DNA from: Clostridia bacterium
Lineage (GTDB): Bacteria; Bacillota; Clostridia; Oscillospirales; CAG-272
NCBI GenBank assembly: GCA_017387685.1
Contig: JAFOEU010000030.1
Location: 1 to 64,000 of the forward strand
Direction: 5' to 3'
Length of the DNA: 64,000 nucleotides
Positions 17,208 to 24,722 of the stretch are shown in pieces. Position numbers and translations under genes: made by a program. Under the pieces are notes generated by a model. The model made no database searches. It saw only the letters and a program-made list of their open reading frames with translations, and was not told where the DNA came from. Numbering within the stretch: the first letter of the stretch is position 1; each line of letters opens with the position of its first letter.

Positions 17208-17360
17208 ATGAGAGATTGCAGAAAGATGCGGCAGACAGTGGGAGTGCTCGCGCTGACCTTCGGCGCGGGAATATTGCTCGCCTTCCTACTGCCCGGAAAG
17301 ATCCTCGCCTTTATCGAGGCGGCTGTCCTCCTCTGCGCGGGAATTATGCTCATCAAATAG
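17208..17360 (+). CDS. Small hydrophobic protein between thiN and spoVM
   Basis: A 50-residue ORF with a strong GGAGGTGG site 5 nt before the ATG. After a basic head (MRDCRKMRQ) it is almost entirely hydrophobic, with two possible membrane segments around a Leu-Pro-Gly-Lys turn. It lies 9 nt before the SpoVM-like start, which has its own AGGAGG. It is not recognised by name, but ribosome site, spacing and composition support a real membrane miniprotein, perhaps tied to sporulation through its neighbour. Confidence 0.65.
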   Translation: MRDCRKMRQTVGVLALTFGAGILLAFLLPGKILAFIEAAVLLCAGIMLIK

Positions 17361-17369
17361 GAGGCAGAT

Positions 17370-17453
17370 ATGAGGATCGTTCTGATGCGCCCGCCCGCCA
17401 TTCTGGCACCCATTTTAAGAAAATTTTTCGGAATTAAGAAGACTAAAAAGTAA
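17370..17453 (+). CDS. spoVM: SpoVM-like 27-residue sporulation membrane peptide
   Basis: The product MRIVLMRPPAILAPILRKFF continues GIKKTKK. It aligns without gaps to Bacillus SpoVM: Arg2, Pro9 (the Pro that sets the shape of the amphipathic helix), Leu12, Ile15, Arg17, Gly21 and a basic tail all fall in place. SpoVM recognises the convex forespore membrane and recruits SpoIVA to start the spore coat. Synteny is decisive: in Bacillus spoVM follows thiN. A clear AGGAGG lies upstream. It is too short for automatic gene finders, so it would usually be missed. Confidence 0.72.
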   Translation: MRIVLMRPPAILAPILRKFFGIKKTKK

Positions 17454-17473
17454 GTACACATATCTTTTATGCG

Positions 17474-17775
17474 GTACAGACTCGGCTCTCCTCATCCGTC
17501 AGCCTCCGGCTGCCACCTTCCCCGCTGGGGAAGGCTTATTTAGAATCTCACTTAATATTTCTGAATATTATTCTTCGGTTTAACCATATGAATATATGTT
17601 GAATTGCGTAACGTTTATCAGTATAGTGATTAAGTATTATTAGATCAATAAAACCTTTTTCGAGCATTTTTCGAAATATATCTCTATAACTGATGTTCGC
17701 AGATGCTACATAAGCCTTCCCCAGCGGGGAAGGTGGCAGCCGAAGGCTGACGGATGAGGAGAACGGAGTCTGTAC
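17474..17775 (+). repeat. MITE-like inverted repeat with 65-bp arms
   Basis: The left arm (17474-17538) and right arm (17711-17775) are near-perfect inverted copies reading GTACAGACTC...CTCATCCGTCAGCC...GGCTGCCACCTTCCCCGCTGGGGAAGGCTTA, with only a few mismatches. Each arm itself contains smaller palindromes (CCTTCCCC/GGGGAAGG and AGCC..GGCT). The roughly 170 bp between are AT-rich with no ORF. This fills the spoVM to ygiQ gap. Very similar arms are, from memory, widespread between genes of gut clostridia, which suggests a nonautonomous mobile repeat. Confidence 0.75.
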
Positions 17776-17800
17776 TCATTAAAACTCAGGAGAACTAATT

Positions 17801-19729
17801 ATGCTCGGAACAGAATTTCTTCCCATTTCGCGCGCCGAATGTGAGGCGCGCGGGTGGGACAGACCCGATTTTGTATATATCACGGGGGATGCCTACGTTG
17901 ACCATCCCTCATTTGGCGTTGCCATAATCTCGCGCGTGCTTGAAGCGGCGGGCTACCGCGTTGCCATCCTCGCGCAACCTAATTGGAAGGCCCTCGACGA
18001 CGTCAAGCGTTTCGGCAAGCCGCGCCTCGGCTTTCTCGTGACCGCGGGCAACGTCGACTCGATGGTATCGCACTATTCGGTCACGCGCCACCGCCGCGGC
18101 TACGATTACTATTCCCCCGGCGGAAAAACGGGACTCCGCCCCGACCGCGCAACGATCGTTTACTCAAATATGATAAGACAAGCCTACGGCGACGTCCCGA
18201 TAATCCTCGGCGGCCTTGAAGCATCGCTTCGACGCTTCGCCCACTACGATTATTGGGAGGACCGCATGCGCCGTTCGATCCTCATCGACAGCCGCGCCGA
18301 CATTCTCACCTACGGAATGGGCGAGAATATCCTCGTCCGCATCGCAAATCTGCTTGATAAGGGCGTTCCCGTCAAAAAGATCCGCGACGTTCGCGGAACC
18401 TGCTATCTTTGCCACGCGGACAAGCCCGAGATCCACTACGAGGTTGCCGCAGAGCTTGATTGGGAGGAACTTAAGGAGGGCGGTCGCGCCTACGCCGACG
18501 CCTTCGGAGCACAGTACCGCGAGCAGGATGCCATCGGCGGCAGAGCTATCATTGAGCACTACGGAGACAAGCTGCTCGTTCAGAATCCCCCGATGCCTCC
18601 CCTCGAGCGCGAGGAGCTCGACCGAGTTTACGCGCTTCCCTACACAAGAAAGGTACATCCCATTTACGACAAGGACGGCGGGGTGCCCGCGATCGCGGAG
18701 GTTGCTTTCTCGATCACGCACAACCGCGGATGCTTCGGCGCGTGCAATTTCTGTGCACTCGCATTCCATCAGGGACGAAGCGTAAGAAGCCGCTCTAAGG
18801 AAAGCGTTCTCGCCGAGGCACGCGAGATCGTCAAAATGCCCGATTTCAAAGGCTACATCCACGACGTCGGCGGTCCGACGGCAAATTTCCGCGCCCCCGC
18901 GTGCGATAAACAGCTCAAGCACGGCGTTTGCCCGAACCGCAAATGCCTCGCACCGAAGCCCTGCCCCAACCTCAAGGTCGATCACAAGGAATATTACGAT
19001 CTGATCGAGTCGGTCGAGAAGATCGACGGCATCAAGAAGGTATTTATTCGCTCGGGAATCCGCTTCGACTACCTTATGGCAGACCCCGACGACTCCTTCT
19101 TCCGCAAGCTCGTCCGCGACAACGTATCGGGACAGCTAAAGGTCGCGCCCGAGCATTGTTCGGCAGGCGTTCTTGCATATATGGGCAAGCCCGATTTCTC
19201 GGTCTACCGCCGTTTCCGCGAGAAATTTTTCGACCTCTGCCGCGCATGCGGTAAGGAGCAGTATCTCGTTCCATACCTTATGTCAAGCCATCCCGGCTCA
19301 ACGCTCCACGATGCAATTGCCCTCGCCCTCTACTTAAAGCGCGAAAACCTCTCGCCCGAGCAGGTTCAGGACTTCTACCCCACCCCCGGCACCGCATCGA
19401 CCGTTATGTTCGCGACGGGAATCGACCCTTTCACGGGCAAAAAGGTCTACGTCGCCCGCGATCCGCGTGAAAAGAAGCTCCAACGCGCACTTCTGCAATA
19501 CGGCAAGCCCGAAAACGCCCCCTTCGTCCGCGAAGCACTCATCGCCGCCCACCGCGAGGACCTCATCGGCACGGGCAAGGACTGCCTCGTACGCCCCGAG
19601 AATAATTTCAAGCCGCAGGGCAAACCGCAAGGCAAAAATCAGAATAACCGTAATCAGAAGAATTCCCGCCCGCAGAAAAATACGAAACCCACGCAAGGCG
19701 GTCAAAGAAACCATAAGAAAAAGAGATAA
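17801..19729 (+). CDS. YgiQ family radical SAM protein
   Basis: A 642-residue protein of the large YgiQ family. The N-terminal B12-binding-like region (residues 1-280) shows FVYITGDAYVDHPSFG; the radical SAM cluster motif is RGCFGACNFC near residue 310, followed by HQGRSVRSRSKES. The C-terminal DUF3362-like part has YPTPGTASTVMFATG and ends in a Lys/Asn/Gln-rich basic tail. The reaction is unknown; family members appear to be SAM/B12-dependent. Stand-alone gene with GGAGAA before the ATG, downstream of the MITE-like repeat, which may alter its leader. Confidence 0.93.
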   Translation: MLGTEFLPISRAECEARGWDRPDFVYITGDAYVDHPSFGVAIISRVLEAAGYRVAILAQPNWKALDDVKRFGKPRLGFLVTAGNVDSMVSHYSVTRHRRGYDYYSPGGKTGLRPDRATIVYSNMIRQAYGDVPIILGGLEASLRRFAHYDYWEDRMRRSILIDSRADILTYGMGENILVRIANLLDKGVPVKKIRDVRGTCYLCHADKPEIHYEVAAELDWEELKEGGRAYADAFGAQYREQDAIGGRAIIEHYGDKLLVQNPPMPPLEREELDRVYALPYTRKVHPIYDKDGGVPAIAEVAFSITHNRGCFGACNFCALAFHQGRSVRSRSKESVLAEAREIVKMPDFKGYIHDVGGPTANFRAPACDKQLKHGVCPNRKCLAPKPCPNLKVDHKEYYDLIESVEKIDGIKKVFIRSGIRFDYLMADPDDSFFRKLVRDNVSGQLKVAPEHCSAGVLAYMGKPDFSVYRRFREKFFDLCRACGKEQYLVPYLMSSHPGSTLHDAIALALYLKRENLSPEQVQDFYPTPGTASTVMFATGIDPFTGKKVYVARDPREKKLQRALLQYGKPENAPFVREALIAAHREDLIGTGKDCLVRPENNFKPQGKPQGKNQNNRNQKNSRPQKNTKPTQGGQRNHKKKR

Positions 19730-19740
19730 AAACAAAAGAT

Positions 19741-20160
19741 AACAGCAACAAGAAAGTTTTGATCAAACTTTTTTAAAAGTTTGCGGTTTCTTAAGGCAGC
19801 GCCTTAAGTCGCGCTCCGCAGAGCGCGAAACTCTCCTTGTGCTACAAGCCGACTGCGCCAATTTGACGCTTGCGTCAAATATGCAGGCAGGCTTGGAATT
19901 AACCTCACCTCCCCACGCGGGAGGTGAGGTTAATTCATTCTCATCACAATTATCACCTAAAAACCCGCACTCCTTTGGAAGTGAAAAGGATGAAGGAGGG
20001 AGTTTCGACCGCTGCGGCGGTCGACTTAAGGCTTTGCGCGGCTCTGACGGTTTTCCGAAGGAAAATGGAGGCGGAAGCCGACAAGACAGAGTCGCAGCTT
20101 GCCGCAGGCAAGCATACTTTTCTAAAAAAAGTTCCTTAAGAATCTTCAAAAACTTTCTCG
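19741..20160 (+). repeat. Palindrome-rich intergenic repeat mosaic
   Basis: About 420 bp of noncoding DNA consisting of successive perfect hairpins: CTTAAGGC/GCCTTAAG (19790-19808), TCGCGCTC/GAGCGCGA (19809-19828), ATTTGACGC/GCGTCAAAT (19861-19880), a 15-bp stem TTAACCTCACCTCCC with loop CACGC (19899-19933), and TCGACCGC/GCGGTCGA (20005-20024). The two ends carry AGAAAGTTTT in inverted orientation (19751 and 20157). Weak ORFs in several frames have no ribosome sites. It looks like nested small repeats, not a gene. Confidence 0.6.
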
Positions 20161-20193
20161 ATGCTTTGAAAATCAAAAATATTTTGAGTTTCG

Positions 20194-20235
20194 CGTTACT
20201 TTTTTGCCTAAATCGGATACTTATAGGGTGAGAGG
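20194..20235 (+). promoter_or_regulatory. Candidate ECF-type promoter of sigma cassette 1
   Basis: CGTTAC, a 16-bp spacer, then GATACTTATAGGGTGAGAGGA. The same layout (GAAACC, 16 bp, GTACTTGATAGGTGAAAGGA) lies before the second sigma gene at 33594-33635. Sharing between two paralogous cassettes suggests autoregulation by the encoded sigma factors; this is inferred from alignment by eye of only two sites. Confidence 0.45.
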
Positions 20236-20256
20236 ACATTGGAAAGGAGAATCAAG

Positions 20257-20811
20257 ATGGACGACAAGAAAATCATCGGCTTGTTCTTGGCGCGCGACGA
20301 GAACGCCCTACGTGCCGTCGAGCAAAAATACGGCGGTCTTTGCTACTACGTAGCAGAAAATATTCTTGGCCGTCGTGAGGACTGCGAAGAATGCGTCAAC
20401 GACGTCTTACTCGCGCTTTGGCAGTCTATTCCACCTGAAGAGCCCGAAAATCTGCGTGCCTTTACCGCAAAACTGACGAGAAACCGCGCGATTGCAAAGA
20501 GACGGGATCAAAACTCCCGAGGCCGAAGCGAGGTCACGATCGTCAGCGACGAATGCCTCGACTTTCTCGATGACGGCACCGACCTGCTCTCAGAATATGA
20601 GGCAAAACGCATAGGAAAGGTCATCAGCGAATTCCTCACAACGGTCGAAGAAGACAGCCGCGATGTATTCATTCTGCGTTATTTTCTCGGAATGAAGCTC
20701 GAAGCGGTGGCAAAAGAAACGGGCTTCACGCTCGGCAAGGTCAAAATGTCGCTCTCGCGAACCAAGAAAAGACTCAGGGAAAAGTTAAGAAAGGAAGGCT
20801 TTGAGTTATGA
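20257..20811 (+). CDS. Sigma-70 family (ECF-like) RNA polymerase sigma factor, cassette 1
   Basis: A 184-residue sigma factor with region 2 (ENALRAVEQKYGGLCYYVAENILGRREDCEECVNDVLLALWQSIP) and region 4 (RDVFILRYFLGMKLEAVAKETGFTLGKVKMSLSRTKKRLREKL) and little between, as in ECF sigmas. ATG 20257 has AAAGGAGA 6 nt upstream; a TTG at 20239 in frame is possible but less likely. It overlaps the downstream membrane protein (ATGA), the arrangement of sigma/anti-sigma pairs. A paralogue lies at 33667 with the same organisation. Confidence 0.9.
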   Translation: MDDKKIIGLFLARDENALRAVEQKYGGLCYYVAENILGRREDCEECVNDVLLALWQSIPPEEPENLRAFTAKLTRNRAIAKRRDQNSRGRSEVTIVSDECLDFLDDGTDLLSEYEAKRIGKVISEFLTTVEEDSRDVFILRYFLGMKLEAVAKETGFTLGKVKMSLSRTKKRLREKLRKEGFEL

Positions 20812-22067
20812 GAACAAATGATGAAAGAAAAATTTTCGAAGCATCGGGCTATCTCGATGACGGCGTGGTCTCGGACGTTCTCAAGAAATACGGTGAGAAA
20901 AGCAAGATCACCCGCCCCCACAAAGCAAACCAATGGCTGAAAACCGCTGTCGCTCTCGCGGCGTGCGCGGCACTCCTCGCCCTCGCCATTCCGTTGGCGA
21001 TAGGTCTCATCGGTGACGGTGAGATCACCTCGACTTCGATAATCGAGCACACCGCCGCCATCCCCGCCGCAGACAACACGACCGCAGAGGTCGAAACAGC
21101 TCCCCTCTATGACGGAAGCCGAGGACTGATTTATGAGGTAAACGAGGATGGTAAGACCGCCTCTCTCGTCAGCTTCCACCTCTGCGAGGACGAGGTTATG
21201 GTCGTCGCGTCGCATTACAACGGCTTGCCCGTTACTGTGATGAAGAATCAGCCTTTCTACGATCTGACCTACGTTCCCGTCGATCATCCCTACCAGAACA
21301 AGACCGTCAAGCGAATTGTTATCTCGGATACCGTTACAAAAATACAATGGGGCGTTCTCGAGAAAATGCCCAACCTTGAGAGCATTTATTTCGGTGCAAG
21401 TGTTCAAAAATTAACTCATGCCTTTGACGGCGCCTTCAATTTCAAGCTTTCAAGCATCGAGGTCTCGCCCGAGAACAAGACCTTTACGGCAAAGAACAAT
21501 TGTCTGATCGAAATTGAAACCAAGACGCTGGTCATGGGTTGCCTGACGAGCATTATCCCCGACGACGGAAGCGTTGAGATCATAGGGGAGGGTGCATTCA
21601 AGCTCTTCCCGATCGAAACCATGGTTATTCCGGAGGGGATAAAAGAAATCGGGTACACTGCATTCGATGGCTGTTGCAATCTTAAAAGCATCGTGCTTCC
21701 GCGCAGTCTTGAGGTTATGTCGACAGGTGCGTTCTCGCATTGTGACGGACTCGAGTACTTTGATCTTAACGGGTTTACCTATCTGCCGGAGCGTGCTTTC
21801 AGGCACGCCGATAACCTTGCCGAGATCAAGGGAACCGAAAACCTGACTTCCATCGGAAGTTATGCTCTCACTTCCTGCAGGATGCTGAAAAGCATCGACC
21901 TCGGAGTTTGTCTGGAAAGGATAGACGAGAAAGCTTTCGCGTACGAAGGCGACACCTCAATTGTATTAAATTACGCAGGAACAAAGTCGCAGTGGGATGC
22001 CATAGAAAAGCACGAGGATTGGAATCTGAGAAGCTTTTCCCTGACAGTTCGCTGTGCGGACCAATGA
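20808..22067 (+). CDS. Membrane regulator with BspA-type leucine-rich repeats (putative anti-sigma)
   Basis: 419 residues. The N-terminal cytoplasmic part (about 1-45: IFEASGYLDDGVVSDVLKKYGEK) resembles that of the other cassette (EFIDDKLIDRAAEKI). It is followed by one membrane helix (AVALAACAALLALAIPLAIGLIG) and a Thr/Glu-rich linker. The outside half has BspA-like LRR_5 repeats: IPEGIKEIGYTAFDGCCNLKSIVLPRSLEVMSTGAFSHC and several more with the I-x-x-x-AF-x-x-C-x-x-L rhythm. The likely role is to hold the sigma factor until an outer signal is sensed. That role is inferred from gene overlap and topology; no named anti-sigma domain was recognised. Confidence 0.75.
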   Translation: MRTNDERKIFEASGYLDDGVVSDVLKKYGEKSKITRPHKANQWLKTAVALAACAALLALAIPLAIGLIGDGEITSTSIIEHTAAIPAADNTTAEVETAPLYDGSRGLIYEVNEDGKTASLVSFHLCEDEVMVVASHYNGLPVTVMKNQPFYDLTYVPVDHPYQNKTVKRIVISDTVTKIQWGVLEKMPNLESIYFGASVQKLTHAFDGAFNFKLSSIEVSPENKTFTAKNNCLIEIETKTLVMGCLTSIIPDDGSVEIIGEGAFKLFPIETMVIPEGIKEIGYTAFDGCCNLKSIVLPRSLEVMSTGAFSHCDGLEYFDLNGFTYLPERAFRHADNLAEIKGTENLTSIGSYALTSCRMLKSIDLGVCLERIDEKAFAYEGDTSIVLNYAGTKSQWDAIEKHEDWNLRSFSLTVRCADQ

Positions 22068-22139
22068 TCCTAAAACCATATTATCCCTACAGATCATTCG
22101 AACATTGATATCATCTTACGTTTAACGTAAGATTCAGAA

Positions 22140-22575
22140 TACCTTCTAATAGTTTCGCACCTTCTCCAACCCCTCCCGCTTGCGGGAGGGGTTGGGGTGG
22201 GCAGTCAGCACCCGAGCGAATAATTTTGCACCCAAACAAAATCAAGGGCGAAATTTAATAAAAATGAGAAAAATCCGCCCGCGGCGGATTTTTTCCTTAA
22301 CGTTCCGCGTAGCGGAACATATCGCGTCGGCGAAGCCGACATATCGTATGAAATATATCGTGCCGAAGGCATATCGCGTGCCGAAGGCACCGAAAAACAC
22401 TGTTCAGAACGCTAAAATAATAAGTTCGAGCTCTCAAAACAAGCCCCGTCCGCTTTCGGAAGGGGGTGGGGAAGGTAGTCAGCGCCCGAGCGAAGTATTT
22501 CGCACCCAAGCAAAATCAAGGGCGAAATTTAATAAAAATGAGAAAATCCGCCCGCAGGCGGATTTTTTCCTTGGC
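22140..22575 (+). repeat. Composite repeat: two direct copies around a GAA-hairpin array
   Basis: A 14-bp-stem hairpin (22166-22195, CCAACCCCTCCCGC) is followed by two direct copies of a roughly 105-bp unit (about 22195-22302 and 22463-22573) with the shared run CAAAATCAAGGGCGAAATTT. Both copies end in an AAATCCGCC/GGCGGATTT hairpin plus T-run, which should act as a terminator. Between them is a run of short hairpins with 3-base loops (GTCGGC-GAA-GCCGAC, TGCC-GAA-GGCA twice, GTTCCGC-GTA-GCGGAAC) joined by ATATCG linkers. No gene lies within the 509-bp gap apart from these. Confidence 0.7.
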
Positions 22576-22577
22576 TT

Positions 22578-22778
22578 ATGCAATGCTTTTGGTTCTATAT
22601 CGTTGCCGGCGGCGATGCGGATTATTACGCACGAATAATCGCAATGAACTACCGCGCATTTATCCCAACGCTCGAATTCCTCGTCGATCTCGCCTTCACC
22701 GTCACTTTTACCGCCTGCCTTGTTCCGACATTTTATTGGATACGCGGTTTTGTTAATAAAAGGAAATCAAAGCAATAG
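22578..22778 (+). CDS. Small hydrophobic protein, possibly a truncated gene
   Basis: A 66-residue ORF with two hydrophobic stretches (FWFYIVAGG and FLVDLAFTVTFTACLVPTFYWI) and a basic tail (NKRKSKQ). It begins inside or immediately after the repeat copy ending at 22573 and has no ribosome site. It is followed 12 nt downstream by a clear terminator, which argues that this is the genuine 3' end of a gene. The most economical reading is the remnant of a larger membrane protein cut by repeat insertion; an intact small protein is the alternative. Confidence 0.45.
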   Translation: MQCFWFYIVAGGDADYYARIIAMNYRAFIPTLEFLVDLAFTVTFTACLVPTFYWIRGFVNKRKSKQ

Positions 22779-22789
22779 TTGATTGAATG

Positions 22790-22822
22790 CAGAGAACCAC
22801 GCAAGGTTCTCTGTATTTTTTT
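22790..22822 (+). terminator. Intrinsic terminator
   Basis: A perfect 9-bp stem CAGAGAACC/GGTTCTCTG with loop ACGCAA is followed by TATTTTTTT. It ends the small ORF at 22578-22778. Confidence 0.85.
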
Positions 22823-22832
22823 GCCAAAGGTA

Positions 22833-22860
22833 TGGACTTTTTCAAAAAATGTGATATAAT
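22833..22860 (+). promoter_or_regulatory. Extended -10 promoter of the YitT gene
   Basis: TGATATAAT (an extended -10) ends at 22860, with a weak -35 TGGACT 16 bp upstream of the -10. It lies about 30 bp before the YitT start. Confidence 0.65.
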
Positions 22861-22890
22861 ATATAGGAAATAAATTTCAAGGACTTTGCT

Positions 22891-23733
22891 ATGGTAAAAA
22901 AGATAATCAAGGACTATGCCGTTATAACCTTTGCTGCTGTCGTTGCCGCGGCGGCGATATATTTCTTTATGCTCCCGAGCCACGTTGCGATCGGAAGCGG
23001 CTCGGCGCTTGCGATGGTGCTCTCGAACTTCATCCCCCTGCCCGTGTCGGTCATTTCGCTCTCGCTAAATATCATCTTTCTGATACTCGGATTCATCCTG
23101 ATCGGACCCGAATTCGGTGCTAAAACGGTCTACACCACCATCCTCGTGCCCATTTCGCTTGGTATTTTTGAGACGTTTTTCCCGGATTTTAAATCGCTGA
23201 CGGATGATCCCATGCTCGATATGGTCTGCTATCTTTTGATCGTCGGCATGGCAATGGCTCTGCTGTTTTCGCACAACGCCTCCTCGGGCGGACTTGACAT
23301 CGTTGCGAAGATAATGCATAAATATCTCAAAATGGAGCTCGGCACGGCGATCTCGATCTCGGGACTTACCGTTGCGCTGACAACCGTCTTTGCCTACGAC
23401 TCAAAAACCGTTGTGCTCAGTATCCTCGGTACATACCTCAGCGGAATTGTCGTTGATAAGTTCATTTTCGGACTCAATATCAAGCGCCGCGTTTGCATCC
23501 TTTCGAAGGAGCATATGCAGGAGATCCTCGACTACATACTTCACGATCTTCACAGCGGCGCATCGCTCTACGACGTCATCGGCGCATACGACGGAGTCAC
23601 CCGCCGCGAGATTTTGACGATCGTTGACAACAACGAATACCGCAAGCTGATGGACTTCGTCAAAAAGACCGACCCCACCGCGTTTGTCACGGTATATTCG
23701 GTCAACGAGCTGAGATACCAACCCAAGAAATAA
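22891..23733 (+). CDS. YitT family membrane protein
   Basis: A 280-residue protein with the YitT layout: five or six membrane helices in residues 10-195 (the segments FAAVVAAAAIYFFMLPSHVAIG, GSALAMVLSNF, NIIFLILGFILIG, NASSGGLDIVAKIM and others) and a C-terminal soluble DUF2179 domain (RRVCILSKEHMQEILDYILHDL...TRREILTIVDNNEYRKL) with a ferredoxin-like fold. Function is undefined for the family; small-molecule transport is often assumed. Its stop codon abuts the first 7-mer of repeat element C, so its 3' end may have been set by that insertion. Confidence 0.93.
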   Translation: MVKKIIKDYAVITFAAVVAAAAIYFFMLPSHVAIGSGSALAMVLSNFIPLPVSVISLSLNIIFLILGFILIGPEFGAKTVYTTILVPISLGIFETFFPDFKSLTDDPMLDMVCYLLIVGMAMALLFSHNASSGGLDIVAKIMHKYLKMELGTAISISGLTVALTTVFAYDSKTVVLSILGTYLSGIVVDKFIFGLNIKRRVCILSKEHMQEILDYILHDLHSGASLYDVIGAYDGVTRREILTIVDNNEYRKLMDFVKKTDPTAFVTVYSVNELRYQPKK

Positions 23734-23865
23734 GTGCAGAGTTAAGAGTGCAGAGTGCAGAGTTAAGGAAAATTTCCTCACTTCGTTCGGAAATTATTTA
23801 ATAAAATTGCTTTTCGCTCGCGAAAAGCTTCCATACCTCTGCCCTCTTACCTCTGCCCTCTGCCC
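23733..23865 (+). mobile_element. Heptamer-ended inverted-repeat element C (no gene)
   Basis: The left array is AGTGCAG, AGTTAAG, AGTGCAG x2, AGTTAAG (23733-23767), whose first base is the last base of the YitT stop. The right array is TCTGCCC, TCTTACC, TCTGCCC x2 (23838-23865). Inside are AATTTCC...GGAAATT and GCTTTTC...GAAAAGC hairpins around an ATTTAATAAAAT tract. The right end matches that of element B almost base for base; the left differs by one base per 7-mer (GTGCAGA versus GGGCAGA), so the two ends have diverged. Confidence 0.65.
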
Positions 23866-23898
23866 TCAAAAAAGCTGAATTATAAAAAGGAAACCAAA

Positions 23899-24693
23899 AT
23901 GAAAAACATCGAAACACTCCTCCTCCCCCTCATCCGCGAGGCGGGAAAAATTATGACGGGCGCGCTCGATATCGAGGACGCTGTAAACGAGAAGGGCGGC
24001 GACGCGGCGAATATGGTGACCGTTTATGACGTTGCCGTTCAGAACTTTCTTATGACCGAGATCACAAAGCTCATTCCCGATGCCTTTTTCTTCGCCGAGG
24101 AAAAGGAAAATAACGCCGAGGACCTGATGCGCGACTACTGCTTCGTCATCGATCCGATCGACGGAACCTCGAATTTTGTCCACGATTACAAGCATTCCTG
24201 CATTTCGGTAGCAATGTTCTCAAAGGGTGACATCAAGCTTGCCGCCGTTTACGATCCCTATCAGGACGAGATGTTCTCGGCTGTCAAGGGCGGCGGAGCA
24301 TTCCTCAACGGCAAGCCGATGAAGGTTTCGGACAGAGATATGGCGCACTCGATCGTCGCATTCGGAACCTGCCCCTACTATAAGGACACCCTCGGCAAGG
24401 CTACCTTTGAGCTTTGCTACGAGCTTTACTGCGCTTGCAGCGACGTTCGCCGTCCCGGTGCGGCGGCGCTCGACCTGGCATATCTCGCCGCAGGAAGAAA
24501 TGATATCTTCTTTGAGATAGTGCTTTCACCCTGGGATATCGCCGCAGGCAACCTGCTTATCAAGGAGGCGGGCGGTATTATAACCAACGAAAAGGGGAAG
24601 GACATTGATTTCTCCGCGCCCTCTTGCGTGCTCGCGTCCAACCCGAAGGTCTACGATGAATTCTTCCGAATCGCATCCAAGGTGATCAAGTAA
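23899..24693 (+). CDS. Inositol monophosphatase family protein
   Basis: A 264-residue Mg-dependent phosphatase of the IMPase/FBPase/CysQ superfamily. Metal site motifs are EEK (near 70), VIDPIDGTSNFVH (near 83-95) and SPWDIAAGNLLIKEAGG (near 210). The substrate cannot be told from the sequence; inositol phosphate, a sugar phosphate or 3'-phosphoadenosine phosphate are all possible. AAAAGGA precedes the ATG. It is followed by the YwaF-like gene after 29 nt. Confidence 0.92.
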   Translation: MKNIETLLLPLIREAGKIMTGALDIEDAVNEKGGDAANMVTVYDVAVQNFLMTEITKLIPDAFFFAEEKENNAEDLMRDYCFVIDPIDGTSNFVHDYKHSCISVAMFSKGDIKLAAVYDPYQDEMFSAVKGGGAFLNGKPMKVSDRDMAHSIVAFGTCPYYKDTLGKATFELCYELYCACSDVRRPGAAALDLAYLAAGRNDIFFEIVLSPWDIAAGNLLIKEAGGIITNEKGKDIDFSAPSCVLASNPKVYDEFFRIASKVIK

Positions 24694-24722
24694 GCTTGAT
24701 CTGACTCAAAGGAAGTGGTTTT

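Noticed and set aside
19763..20239. ORFs of 130-158 codons on both strands in the repeat mosaic
   Set aside because: They run through palindromes, lack ribosome sites and have repeat-derived composition.
22180..22756. Overlapping ORFs of 96-152 codons in the 22140-22575 repeats
   Set aside because: Both reading frames restart inside the two direct repeat copies with the same peptide, which is what a noncoding repeat gives.
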